64,000 bases of DNA from Clostridium sp. ZS2-4 (GTDB lineage: Bacteria; Bacillota; Clostridia; Clostridiales; Clostridiaceae). Under the pieces are notes generated by a model. That model was given only the letters and a program-made list of their open reading frames with translations. It did no database searches and was not told where the DNA came from. Of this stretch, positions 55,946 through 64,000 are shown piece by piece. Within the stretch, counting starts at the first letter, position 1. Every line of letters begins with the position of its first letter. The stretch lies in contig NZ_JAPPRQ010000027.1 in NCBI RefSeq assembly GCF_026719745.1, positions 124,001 through 188,000 on the forward strand, written 5' to 3'. The position numbers were made by a program, and so were the translations under genes.

Positions 55946-55982
55946 GTGCAGTAAATGAATTAAAAAACTTCATTTACTGCAC
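55946..55982 (-). terminator. Terminator after glmM
   Basis: A perfect 14-bp stem (55946-55959 with 55969-55982), 20 bases past the glmM stop codon. It separates glmM from the glmS transcript. Confidence 0.85.
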
Positions 55983-56002
55983 CTAATTATTTAGTGATTA
56001 CT

Positions 56003-57352
56003 TTATTGATTTGCTTTTTTCTCAATCAATTCAGCAAGAGAATGTGCCATTTGATCTAATTCTTCTTGATTCTCACCTTCAAGCATAACTCTAACTAACG
56101 GTTCTGTTCCTGATGGTCTTATAAGTACTCTTCCACATCCATCTAATTTTTCTTCTATCTTCTTTATTTCTGCCACGATTTGGCTATCCTTTTCATGAAT
56201 ATCCTTCATATTGTTAGGCACTTTTGCATTTGCTAAAACTTGTGGAAGCTTTGTCATCATAGAAGCAAGTTCTGACACCTTCTTTCCACTTTTCTTTTTA
56301 ATTGCAGCAAGTTGCAGACCTGTTACAAGTCCATCGCCAGTTGTATTATAATCCAAGAAAATTATATGTCCTGATTGTTCTCCACCTAATACATATCCAT
56401 CTTTTATCATTTCCTCAAGAACATATCTATCTCCAACCTTAGTTTTTATTGTAGATATTCCTTCCTTCTTGAAAGCAATATCAAGTCCTAAATTGCTCAT
56501 TACAGTAACAACTGCCATGTTATCCTTAAGTTTTCCCTGCTCTTTTAGATGCTTTGCACAAATAGCAATTATAAAGTCTCCATCTATAAGGTTTCCTTTA
56601 TCATCTACAGCAAGACATCTATCTGCATCCCCGTCAAAAGCAAGCCCTAAGTCACATTCTTTTCTAACAACATAGTCCATTAATTCTTCTGGATGAGTTG
56701 ACCCACAATTTTTATTTATGTTTACTCCATCTGGGTCATTATTTATTACAACTACTTCTGCTCCTAATTGTCTGAAAGTATCAACAGCTACTTCATATGC
56801 TGCACCATTTGCACAATCCAGAGCTACTTTAAGCCCTTTTAAGTCTGAATCTATAGTAGATTTTGCAAACTCAACATAATCTTCTGTTGCACTTTCTTCT
56901 ATAATTTTTCTTCCAAGTGCCGCACCTGTAGGAGATGGAATTCCATCTAAATTATTTTCTATTACATTTTGGATTTTATCCTCTAGCTCATCTTTAAGCT
57001 TATACCCTTGTCCATTGAAAAACTTTATTCCATTATATTCTACTGGATTATGAGAAGCTGATATTACAACACCTGCATCTGCATTGTATTTTCTTGTAAG
57101 ATAAGCTACAGCTGGTGTTGGTATAACCCCTACACAAATTGCTTCTGCGCCAACTGATAGAATACCTGCAACAAGAGCAGCTTCAAGCATATCTCCTGAT
57201 ATTCTTGTATCCATTCCAACTAATATTTTAGGTTTATGAGTTCCTTCCGTTAGTACAAAAGCTCCTGCTCTTCCTAGTTTATATGCAAGATCAGCTGTTA
57301 GTTCATCGTTAGCAATTCCTCTTACTCCATCTGTTCCAAACAATCTACCCAT
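56003..57352 (-). CDS. glmM: Phosphoglucosamine mutase
   Basis: A 449-residue phosphohexomutase that turns glucosamine 6-phosphate into glucosamine 1-phosphate. It has [15 protein letters not shown], the phosphoserine loop [16 protein letters not shown] (catalytic Ser100), the metal loop FDGDADR, and the phosphate-binding [11 protein letters not shown]. In many Firmicutes glmM sits beside cdaA and cdaR and its product contacts CdaA; here MerR, CPCC and FAD-protein genes lie between. It acts in the cytoplasm with GlmS. Confidence 0.97.
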   Translation of the reverse strand: MGRLFGTDGVRGIANDELTADLAYKLGRAGAFVLTEGTHKPKILVGMDTRISGDMLEAALVAGILSVGAEAICVGVIPTPAVAYLTRKYNADAGVVISASHNPVEYNGIKFFNGQGYKLKDELEDKIQNVIENNLDGIPSPTGAALGRKIIEESATEDYVEFAKSTIDSDLKGLKVALDCANGAAYEVAVDTFRQLGAEVVVINNDPDGVNINKNCGSTHPEELMDYVVRKECDLGLAFDGDADRCLAVDDKGNLIDGDFIIAICAKHLKEQGKLKDNMAVVTVMSNLGLDIAFKKEGISTIKTKVGDRYVLEEMIKDGYVLGGEQSGHIIFLDYNTTGDGLVTGLQLAAIKKKSGKKVSELASMMTKLPQVLANAKVPNNMKDIHEKDSQIVAEIKKIEEKLDGCGRVLIRPSGTEPLVRVMLEGENQEELDQMAHSLAELIEKKANQ

Positions 57353-57483
57353 ATTGTTACCTCTCTTTATTGTTTTTTACATATATTTTTAATTATATTA
57401 CATATATTTTTAATTATATTACATATCTTCTATTATCACAATATGAGTAAATATTGGCATTTGTCAAACAACTAAGCTTTTTA

Positions 57484-58302
57484 TTATATTATTTTTTCAA
57501 CAGGAAAATACACTTCTGTAATGAATTCTTTTGGACTGCATCCTGCACCTGGACCTTTTATATATTTATCAAAAGGTGGTCTTATAACTTCATAATCATT
57601 TTTCTCAACCCACTCCATTAGTGCAGCATATGCCTCTCCTATTTCACTATATGGACCTATAAATGTTGTATGAGCAACCAAACCACCATCAACCGTTTTT
57701 GTACTTATTTCCGCTGTTTTCAAGTGCTTATTTACAGGAATACACACCTCTACATCTGCATTTTCCGGATCAAAATCCTTATCATAATATATAGTCATAA
57801 TTTCTCCTGCTGGTGTCAGTTGATTCTTATAAATATTTTCAAATATCTTACCTATAAGCTTTGATATATCCTCCATTGAAATTGTCTGCCTAAGACTTAA
57901 AACTGTCATAGGTTTTAAGTTATCTATAGCTATATCAAATTTTCTTTTTGAAATCATAATATCCGCTCCTTTTTTTAATTGTTCAATATTTTCTTCCATC
58001 TCTTTTAAGATAAACTGACTTCTTCTTATTTCTTCTGTTAAATCCAATAATTTTTGCTCAATCACTAATTGTAAATATTCTGAGTCTCTTTTTTTCAATA
58101 CTTTACTGATTTCTTCTAGCGAAAATCCATATTTTTTTAATTTATTTACAAATAAAACATCTTTTATTTGATCCTTTGAATAATATCTATATCCATTATT
58201 AGGGTTCGTATAATCCGGTTTAAGTAATTCTATCTTGTCATAGTGCCTTAACATTTTTGTAGATACTTTTCCTATCCTTGAAAATTCACCAATTGTATAC
58301 AT
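57484..58302 (-). CDS. MerR-family regulator with GyrI-like effector domain
   Basis: A 272-residue regulator. The N-terminal MerR HTH reads MYTIGEFSRIGKVSTKMLRHYDKIELLKP, with the wing NNGYRYYSKDQI; a coiled coil spans about 80-115; the C-terminal half is a GyrI/BmrR-like ligand-binding domain with TTFIGPYSEIGEAYAALMEWVE. Such proteins (BltR/BmrR type) activate genes on binding hydrophobic drugs. The ATG at 58302 is chosen over 58326 because GGAGG lies just upstream. Its own promoter has the 19-base MerR-type spacing, suggesting self-regulation. Confidence 0.9.
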   Translation of the reverse strand: MYTIGEFSRIGKVSTKMLRHYDKIELLKPDYTNPNNGYRYYSKDQIKDVLFVNKLKKYGFSLEEISKVLKKRDSEYLQLVIEQKLLDLTEEIRRSQFILKEMEENIEQLKKGADIMISKRKFDIAIDNLKPMTVLSLRQTISMEDISKLIGKIFENIYKNQLTPAGEIMTIYYDKDFDPENADVEVCIPVNKHLKTAEISTKTVDGGLVAHTTFIGPYSEIGEAYAALMEWVEKNDYEVIRPPFDKYIKGPGAGCSPKEFITEVYFPVEKII

Positions 58303-58352
58303 ACTCTCCTCCATGTACCGATACATATTTTCTTATAAGCTAGCTTAATTTC

Positions 58353-58383
58353 ATTATAAGCCTTCCCATAATGTCAAGGTCAA
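58353..58383 (-). promoter_or_regulatory. MerR-type promoter/operator of the MerR gene
   Basis: On the minus strand TTGACC (58383-58378) and TATAAT (58358-58353) are 19 bases apart, which is longer than the usual 17 and characteristic of MerR-activated promoters. The spacer holds the dyad CCTT-N11-AAGG. The regulator probably acts on its own gene here. Confidence 0.7.
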
Positions 58384-58442
58384 CATTTATTGTGAAAAAT
58401 ATGTTAAAACAGTACTTCTTTTAAATCATAAGATAATAAAAA

Positions 58443-58481
58443 AACATCTTCAGACAGCTATTTAACTGCTTCAAGATGCTT
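58443..58481 (-). terminator. Terminator after the CPCC protein gene
   Basis: Imperfect arms (ACATCTTCAGACAGC with ACTGCTTCAAGATGC) followed on the minus strand by a long T-run from the A-run at 58437-58444. Confidence 0.7.
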
Positions 58482-58553
58482 TTTCATAATTTTTATTGTT
58501 CTGTTTATACATTCTGCCATAATTGAATTATTTTATATGTTCACCTCATGATA

Positions 58554-59165
58554 TTAAGCATTTACTTTTTCATTCTTACTCTTTACAGCCGCACAAAATC
58601 TTTTTCTAATAGTTTCTAATTTTTCTTTTACTTTTTCTTCACTTAAATTAATAATTCTTTTCATTTCATCACTTGTATTTTCTTGATAATTAAAAAGCTC
58701 TTTAATCACATGATAACTAGATAACATATAATATTCTGATATATCTTCTTCTGAAAGATATTCATTTAATTCCTTTGAATTAAACATAAGTTTTGAATTA
58801 GGTATCATAATATTTTTACAGTATAAATCTATTAATTTATATAATGGTAATTTTAAAGAAGTAAAGAGTTTTATTAATTCAAACAAAGATATATCAACTA
58901 CATCTGATATATCTAAAGGTCCATCAAAAATATCTTCTTCTGTTGGTTTTCTAACACAATCTACTAGTCTTTCTTCACATGCTCCAAATCTTTTGAAATT
59001 TTCTTGTGCAGCTCTCAATGAAACATTATTTGCACCTGTTTCTCCTAAAAATTCTATTTGATATCCATCATCTTCCCAAAAACATATTGGACAAATTTGG
59101 TGTGTGCCTGGTGGCTTTTCATCTAATGTTTTATATCCGCAGCAGGGACAAGTATATTTTTGCAT
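58554..59165 (-). CDS. Cysteine-rich CPCC protein
   Basis: A 203-residue protein whose N-terminal 75 residues are the CPCC domain: KYTCPCCGYKTL, QICPICFWEDDGYQ and NNVSLRAAQENF, with two CxxC pairs that probably bind zinc. The rest (about 80-203) is helical with no recognised motif. Family members often occur beside toxin-immunity or contact-inhibition genes, but here the neighbours are housekeeping genes and the role is unknown. Confidence 0.82.
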   Translation of the reverse strand: MQKYTCPCCGYKTLDEKPPGTHQICPICFWEDDGYQIEFLGETGANNVSLRAAQENFKRFGACEERLVDCVRKPTEEDIFDGPLDISDVVDISLFELIKLFTSLKLPLYKLIDLYCKNIMIPNSKLMFNSKELNEYLSEEDISEYYMLSSYHVIKELFNYQENTSDEMKRIINLSEEKVKEKLETIRKRFCAAVKSKNEKVNA

Positions 59166-59354
59166 TGATTATACATCCTTTCCTATTCAAATATCTTATA
59201 ATATATCATAATTTAAACTATTACATGACATAATAAATTCATGTATATTATATAGTCTACTATACATTAAATACCTTATACTTGTAATCTTCGTCATTTA
59301 TTCCAATTGTTAATCTATATATTAATTCAGTAGTTATTAATCATAAAATAAAAA

Positions 59355-59379
59355 CATGTAGAATTATACCTTCTACATG
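59355..59379 (-). terminator. Terminator after the FAD-dependent dehydrogenase gene
   Basis: A perfect 9-bp stem (59355-59363 with 59371-59379), followed by a T-run in the minus-strand transcript. Confidence 0.85.
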
Positions 59380-59403
59380 CTCTAATATTTCTTTAATTCT
59401 TAT

Positions 59404-61002
59404 TTATATTTGTGCGTACTCTTTCATTATACTCTCTGCGCTCTTTAGTCCATCAACAGCTGCTGACATAATTCCGCCTGCAAAACCAGCGCCCTCACCT
59501 GAAGGATACAATCCTTGTAATGAGATACTCTGTAATTTTTCATTTCTTTCAATCTTAACTGGTGCTGATGTTCTTGTCTCTATTCCAGTTAAAATAGCAT
59601 CCTTTTGTGCAAATCCTTTAATTTTCTTATCAAACTCTATAAGTCCGTCCTTTAAAGTATCCACAACACCATTGGGAAGACATTCTCTTAAATCTGCAAA
59701 CACATATCCTGGTTTATAGCTTGGTTTTATGCTTCCAAGCTTCTGACTAACTTTATCTTCTAAAAAATCTCCTAATAACTGAATTGGAGCATGATAATTT
59801 TCTCCACCTAATTTATATGCAAGTCTTTCATAATGTCTTTGAAATTCCATTCCTTTAAGAGGAGTATCTCCTGTAAAATCCTTTTCTCCAACAGTTACCA
59901 CTATAGCTGCATTAGCATTTTCTTTATCTCTGCTGTAATAACTCATACCATTAGTAACAAGTCTTCCTTCTTCTGAAGCTGCTGCAACAACATCTCCTCC
60001 AGGGCACATACAAAAGCTATAAACTCCCCTATTAGTTTTTGGACTTGTATATGTAAGTTTATAGTCTGCTGCTTTAAGTCTTTTGTGATTTGCAAATTTT
60101 CCATATTGGTTCTCGTTTATAAGCTGTTGAGAATGTTCAACTCTCACTCCTATTGCAAAAGGTTTAGGAGACATAAAAATACCTCTTTTATACAGCATTT
60201 CATAAGTATCCCTGGAACTGTGTCCAAGTGCTAAAACTAAAGCTTCACAAGGAATTTCTTCTCCATTCACCACAATTCCATAAAGCTTGTTATCTTTTAT
60301 TTTCATATCCTCAAGCTTACTATTGAACCTAACTTCTCCACCTAAGCTTATTATTTTTTCTCTAATATTTTTTACTACAACCTTCAATATATCTGTTCCT
60401 ATGTGTGGTTTACCTTTATACATTATTTCCTCTGGGGCTCCAGCTTTTATAAATTCTTCAACTACATAATCACATCTGGAATCTTTAATTCTAGTAGTAA
60501 GCTTACCATCTGAGAAAGTGCCAGCTCCCCCTTCTCCAAATTGAACATTGGATTCTAAATTTAATCTTCCATTCTTCCAAAACTCCTTTACTGTTTCAGA
60601 TCTGTCTTCTACTTTTTCTCCTCTTTCAATAACAATAGGTCTATATCCCTTTTCCGCCATTAACAGAGCAGCAAACATCCCCGCAGGTCCCATTCCAACT
60701 ACAACTGGTCTGTGATTAAGCTTTTCAGTTCCAAAACTAAATTCTGAATCATATTTGACTTCTTCAATCTTTATATCCTTATTATTAGCTCTAGCTACCA
60801 CCCTTGATTCACCGTCACACTCTACTTCTACACTATAATTAAACTTTATAGTGTTTTTTTTCCTTGCATCAATAGATTCCCTAAGAATGTTGAATTTCTT
60901 TATGTTCTCTTCTTTAATCCTCAATCTTTTAGCTACCTTTTTCTTTAATAATGTCATATCTTCTTCTATATCTAATGCTATATTATTAATTCTAATCGTC
61001 AT
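59404..61002 (-). CDS. FAD-dependent dehydrogenase (COG2509 type)
   Basis: A 532-residue flavoprotein of a widely conserved, uncharacterised group. After an about 85-residue N-terminal domain (IRINNIALDIEEDMTLLKK), the FAD dinucleotide-binding motif reads VVVGMGPAGMFAALLMAEKGY and continues VIERGEKVEDR. FGEGGAGTFSDGKLTTRIK, YSFCMCPGGDVVAA and the C-terminal GLYPSGEGAGFAGGIMSAAVDG are hallmarks. The substrate is unknown. The frame opens at 61026, but the ATG at 61002 has GGAGG upstream. In clostridia this gene often lies between cdaR and glmM, as here. Confidence 0.9.
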   Translation of the reverse strand: MTIRINNIALDIEEDMTLLKKKVAKRLRIKEENIKKFNILRESIDARKKNTIKFNYSVEVECDGESRVVARANNKDIKIEEVKYDSEFSFGTEKLNHRPVVVGMGPAGMFAALLMAEKGYRPIVIERGEKVEDRSETVKEFWKNGRLNLESNVQFGEGGAGTFSDGKLTTRIKDSRCDYVVEEFIKAGAPEEIMYKGKPHIGTDILKVVVKNIREKIISLGGEVRFNSKLEDMKIKDNKLYGIVVNGEEIPCEALVLALGHSSRDTYEMLYKRGIFMSPKPFAIGVRVEHSQQLINENQYGKFANHKRLKAADYKLTYTSPKTNRGVYSFCMCPGGDVVAAASEEGRLVTNGMSYYSRDKENANAAIVVTVGEKDFTGDTPLKGMEFQRHYERLAYKLGGENYHAPIQLLGDFLEDKVSQKLGSIKPSYKPGYVFADLRECLPNGVVDTLKDGLIEFDKKIKGFAQKDAILTGIETRTSAPVKIERNEKLQSISLQGLYPSGEGAGFAGGIMSAAVDGLKSAESIMKEYAQI

Positions 61003-61031
61003 GTTTTTCCTCCAAAATATATACAATATCT

Positions 61032-62324
61032 TTAATTATTAACGGGTTTACTATTGGTTATACCATCCCCCTGTGAATCATTATTTTGCTCATTTTCTTT
61101 TGATGTTTCCTTATTCTTTGTTATATTTACTTTAACAAATTCAATATTTTGTGATATCTTAGTTACCCCTGTGGGTAATTCTATATTAACAGGAACAGTA
61201 TATTCACCTTCATCTAAAGACTGTAAATTAACAAAGCATTCTATACTGCTGCTTGTTAAAGAATCAAGTATACTCTTTCCCCCTGATATTACTATAGATA
61301 CATTTTCTTTTTCTAATTTTGCACTAGCTCCCTTTTCTAAATTTTTCATGTTTATGCTGAGGTTTATATTTTTTTGTACTACCTTATCCAAAATAATTTC
61401 CGCACCAATATGCTGTTCATCCTGAACTAACTTTATTCCCTGTGGTAGAATCAAGTTTAATTTTAAATCAGTTTTCTCAGATGTTAAAATAGTCAAATCT
61501 ATAGGTTCAATTTCTAATTTATCTATGCCAACCAAAGCCTTAGGTTCTCCAGTAATTACAACTTTATCTATTTTAGGCTTAATGGATTTCAAAATATAAT
61601 TAGAATTTAGTGCTCCTTTTGTTTTTATATTTATTCCTACTTGTTTTGTTTTTTGAATAGGAACTACAACATCTACAAACTTAGATGACAATTGAACCTC
61701 TGGTATTTCTCTCCCTGCTTTATCAACAGCTTTTAGGTTGGCTAACAATCTTACATTCTTATCAGCATTATCCATTTTTATTTCTGCAAAAACTTCTTCA
61801 ACATTATTGACATATTGTTTTGCTCCCCTTACAACAACAGTAGAAGGAGTTATAATTGGAGCTTCTTTATAAAATCCATTCTTGGATTCCCCATTAATTT
61901 TAGGTTTTATTGTAAAAGATTTTTCTACATAATCATCAATATTTATTGTAATCCACATAGCTCCATCATTTATTATGTTAATATTTCTATTAGGTTTTTT
62001 TACAATATTTATAGGTACCTTATTACTGCCTTTTTTCAGGGCATAAGCACCAATATCAGCAACTATTTTAAATTCCTCTGGTCTGACTGAATAAATCTCT
62101 GCTGGTGTTCCTGTTATTCTTAGATTAGTTGTAAACTGCTGGTTTGGCAGCAATATAAGACCTGATTGAATTAATACATCTTCATTAATAACCTGTATAG
62201 GAATATTAGTTAGCTTATATGTTTTATTTACAGTTTCATCATTAGAAGTATAAAGCCACAAAACAAAAGCAGCTATAACACAACATATTTTTATTATTAA
62301 TTCTTGTCTGCTCTCCCTAACCAT
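61032..62324 (-). CDS. cdaR: CdaA regulator CdaR (YbbR-domain protein)
   Basis: A 430-residue protein with one membrane segment (about residues 8-24) and four YbbR-like beta domains outside the membrane, each with a pattern like KTKQVGINIKTKGALNSNYILK or IPIQVINEDVLIQSG. CdaR binds the diadenylate cyclase CdaA and adjusts its activity. Its start overlaps the cdaA end by 28 bases. The tail (TKNKETSKENEQNNDS) is low-complexity. The FAD protein gene is 29 bases downstream and shares the operon. Confidence 0.94.
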   Translation of the reverse strand: MVRESRQELIIKICCVIAAFVLWLYTSNDETVNKTYKLTNIPIQVINEDVLIQSGLILLPNQQFTTNLRITGTPAEIYSVRPEEFKIVADIGAYALKKGSNKVPINIVKKPNRNINIINDGAMWITINIDDYVEKSFTIKPKINGESKNGFYKEAPIITPSTVVVRGAKQYVNNVEEVFAEIKMDNADKNVRLLANLKAVDKAGREIPEVQLSSKFVDVVVPIQKTKQVGINIKTKGALNSNYILKSIKPKIDKVVITGEPKALVGIDKLEIEPIDLTILTSEKTDLKLNLILPQGIKLVQDEQHIGAEIILDKVVQKNINLSINMKNLEKGASAKLEKENVSIVISGGKSILDSLTSSSIECFVNLQSLDEGEYTVPVNIELPTGVTKISQNIEFVKVNITKNKETSKENEQNNDSQGDGITNSKPVNN

Positions 62325-63142
62325 GACTTCACCTTCTCCTTGTATGTTATCTTTTTATTATTTCTACATTCAATAATTCTAATTAAAATATCTTTTAATT
62401 TTTCCTTAGTATAATGTCTGGTTAAATTTCCATTTACAGCAAGAGAGATCATTCCTGTCTCCTCTGATACTATTATAGTTAACGCATCTGATACTTCTGA
62501 TATTCCTATAGAAGCTCTATGTCTGGTTCCTAACTGCTTATTTATTGTATTATTGTTTGTTAAAGGCAAAAAACACCCTGCCGCTACAATCCTATCATTT
62601 CTTATTATTGTAGCTCCATCATGAAGTGGAGTATTTACAACAAAAATATTTTCTAATAGCGCGGATGAAATAATCGCATCTAATTTATTTCCTGTAGCAA
62701 TTATATCTCCAAGACCTGTAGTCTGTTCTATTACAATAAGAGCACCCGTTCTGATTTTTGAAAGATTTTCTACTGCATTCACTATTTCTGTTATAACTTC
62801 ATTTGTTTTTTCTTCATCTTCAAAAATATGTTTGTCTGTAAAAGCACTTCTTCCTATGTGCTCAAGGGCTTTTCGTATTTCTGGCTGAAAAATTATTACA
62901 AAGGAAAGAACTCCAATAGTTAATGTTTTATTAAGTATCCAATTTAAAGTTGTTAAGTGAAATATACTACTAATTGGAATAAGAAGTATAATCAGAAGGA
63001 TACCTTTTAATAATTGTTCCGCCCTTGTTTCATTCATTAACATATATATCTTGTAAAAAATATATGAAACAACAATAATATCTAATATAGACGTTATGCT
63101 AATATTTTTTACTGTATTTATAATTAAGTTTACAACATCCAC
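62297..63142 (-). CDS. cdaA: Diadenylate cyclase CdaA
   Basis: A 281-residue membrane enzyme making c-di-AMP from two ATP. Three membrane segments (about 10-100) precede the DAC domain, whose catalytic motifs HDGATII and GTRHRASIGISE are intact. c-di-AMP controls potassium and osmolyte balance and cell-wall stress in Firmicutes. It begins the cdaA-cdaR operon; GlmM, encoded nearby, is the known binding partner in other species. AAGAGGTGAAC precedes the start. Confidence 0.97.
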   Translation of the reverse strand: MDVVNLIINTVKNISITSILDIIVVSYIFYKIYMLMNETRAEQLLKGILLIILLIPISSIFHLTTLNWILNKTLTIGVLSFVIIFQPEIRKALEHIGRSAFTDKHIFEDEEKTNEVITEIVNAVENLSKIRTGALIVIEQTTGLGDIIATGNKLDAIISSALLENIFVVNTPLHDGATIIRNDRIVAAGCFLPLTNNNTINKQLGTRHRASIGISEVSDALTIIVSEETGMISLAVNGNLTRHYTKEKLKDILIRIIECRNNKKITYKEKVKSWLGRADKN

Positions 63143-63337
63143 CTAGTTCACCTCTTGCTTCTAATTTCTATTATAATTATACACTATTGTTTATTTATTA
63201 ATAATACAAAGTGGTTAAATTAATAAATATTTATTAATTTATTATAATCTAACTAAGAAATATTTTATTAATTTGCTGGAATAATATTATCATTATGTTA
63301 ATATAAAAGTATAAATTACTGTAAGGGAGTGAATTAT

Positions 63338-64000
63338 TTGAATGCATCAAATAAAAAATTAGTAAATTCTTTACTTCTTACTTTAGCTTTTTTCATCATA
63401 GGCATAGGTGTTTTCTATGGAACTTATTACTTCTTTATAAGTAAGTCTATGTCTTCTTATGAAAAAGTAGTAAAAACAGAGATAAATAATATAAATAGAA
63501 TAAATGAAACAACTTCTGTATTTACTAAAGGTCAAACCATAGATACAGAAAAAATTCTAAAGGAACTGCCTTCGTATGTATCTTCATTAAAAATCTCTGA
63601 AGAAAGATTAAGGAAATTAACTGTTAATAATAAATACAGCAATGATCACAAGAATTTACTCATAGGCTTGAAAGAAAATATCTCTATGTACGACCAAATA
63701 TATATAATTTGTAAAAACACTGAAAATGTAACTCTTGATAAAGCTTTAACTTCATTGCAGAATTATAGAAATAATTGTATGAATCACTATACTTTAATTT
63801 CTATGAATGACACAAAAATTGATTTACCAAAAGAATGTATCAATTTTATAAATAATACTGTTTATTTTACAGAAAAGCAAATTAGGTTAAATATTGATAA
63901 TAAAATAGCAAATAGTCAGAACAAGGATTTCCTGAACTCTCTAAATAAACTTGTAGATACCTTTACTCCTATAAATAAAAACTTATCTCTACAAATAGTC
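63338..64000 (+). CDS. Membrane-anchored hypothetical protein, N-terminal part (runs off the window)
   Basis: The first 221 codons of a gene divergent from cdaA, extending past the window edge. TTG at 63338 is taken as start, as GGGAG lies 8 bases upstream. A basic start and one membrane segment (about residues 11-33, LLLTLAFFIIGIGVFYGTYY) precede a helical extracytoplasmic part rich in Asn, Lys and Ile, possibly coiled coil. I do not recognise a family. Confidence 0.65.
   Translation, partial: MNASNKKLVNSLLLTLAFFIIGIGVFYGTYYFFISKSMSSYEKVVKTEINNINRINETTSVFTKGQTIDTEKILKELPSYVSSLKISEERLRKLTVNNKYSNDHKNLLIGLKENISMYDQIYIICKNTENVTLDKALTSLQNYRNNCMNHYTLISMNDTKIDLPKECINFINNTVYFTEKQIRLNIDNKIANSQNKDFLNSLNKLVDTFTPINKNLSLQIV

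Overview
The window is very AT-rich and Gram-positive in character. It carries an H-type small acid-soluble spore protein gene, an electron-bifurcating [FeFe]-hydrogenase operon, an asnS T-box, a SAM-I riboswitch and a glmS ribozyme. I read it as chromosome of an anaerobic, spore-forming Clostridium sensu stricto; the species is not determined. Most genes are housekeeping or accessory-metabolism genes on the minus strand. I see no rRNA, tRNA, prophage, transposase gene or CRISPR array.

Layout: 1-4.1 kb addA (cut by the edge) and addB; 4.3-6.5 kb a nucleotidyltransferase and a REC-REC-GGDEF protein; 6.5-8.1 kb glnK-amtB; 8.5-12.8 kb a HAD phosphatase, glucokinase, and metY-metA behind a SAM riboswitch; 13-21 kb an LCP protein, sspH, asnS with its T-box, a dipeptidase, ComFB and phosphoglucomutase; 20.8-25.1 kb a regulator-potABCD polyamine operon; 25-34 kb small lipoprotein, HTH, transporter, GDPD, DUF502, FAD-oxidase and HD-GYP genes; 34.2-38.7 kb the four-subunit NADH/ferredoxin hydrogenase; 39-46.7 kb a triplicated secreted protein, cytidine deaminase, LacI regulator, two-component system, DMT exporter, HPr paralogue and GIY-YIG protein; 46.8-51.7 kb a hydrogenase-like/chemoreceptor fusion, exonuclease III and a PocR-PAS histidine kinase; 52-53.4 kb a decayed metallo-beta-lactamase gene between duplicated terminators; 53.5-63.1 kb glmS, glmM, a MerR regulator, a CPCC protein, an FAD protein, cdaR and cdaA, i.e. 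the c-di-AMP / amino-sugar locus; 63.3 kb to the end, a divergent membrane-anchored protein cut by the edge.

Two features stand out as possibly undescribed. First, the glmS ribozyme (minus strand, 55738-55421) has about 186 nt inserted in its P1 loop. The insert is three tandem modules at an exact 61-nt period; each has a hairpin whose stem has changed in a compensatory way between modules. Second, a family of at least four non-coding elements (14976-15435, 17213-17455, 40389-40629, 42518-42659) is bounded by inverted arrays of a degenerate 7-nt word of the form A-N-T-N-N-C-C, and most ends are capped by hairpins. These elements lie against gene 3' ends, and some appear to supply or overlap the stop codon.

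The genes show how the cell handles carbon, nitrogen and redox: glucokinase and phosphoglucomutase feed sugar phosphate into GlmM/GlmS for cell-wall precursors, with c-di-AMP synthesis encoded alongside; AmtB/GlnK take up and sense ammonium; the hydrogenase disposes of electrons as H2, and a soluble hydrogenase-like chemoreceptor may sense H2 or redox state. Coordinates and motifs were read directly from the sequence; family assignments are from memory of protein families and no database search was run.
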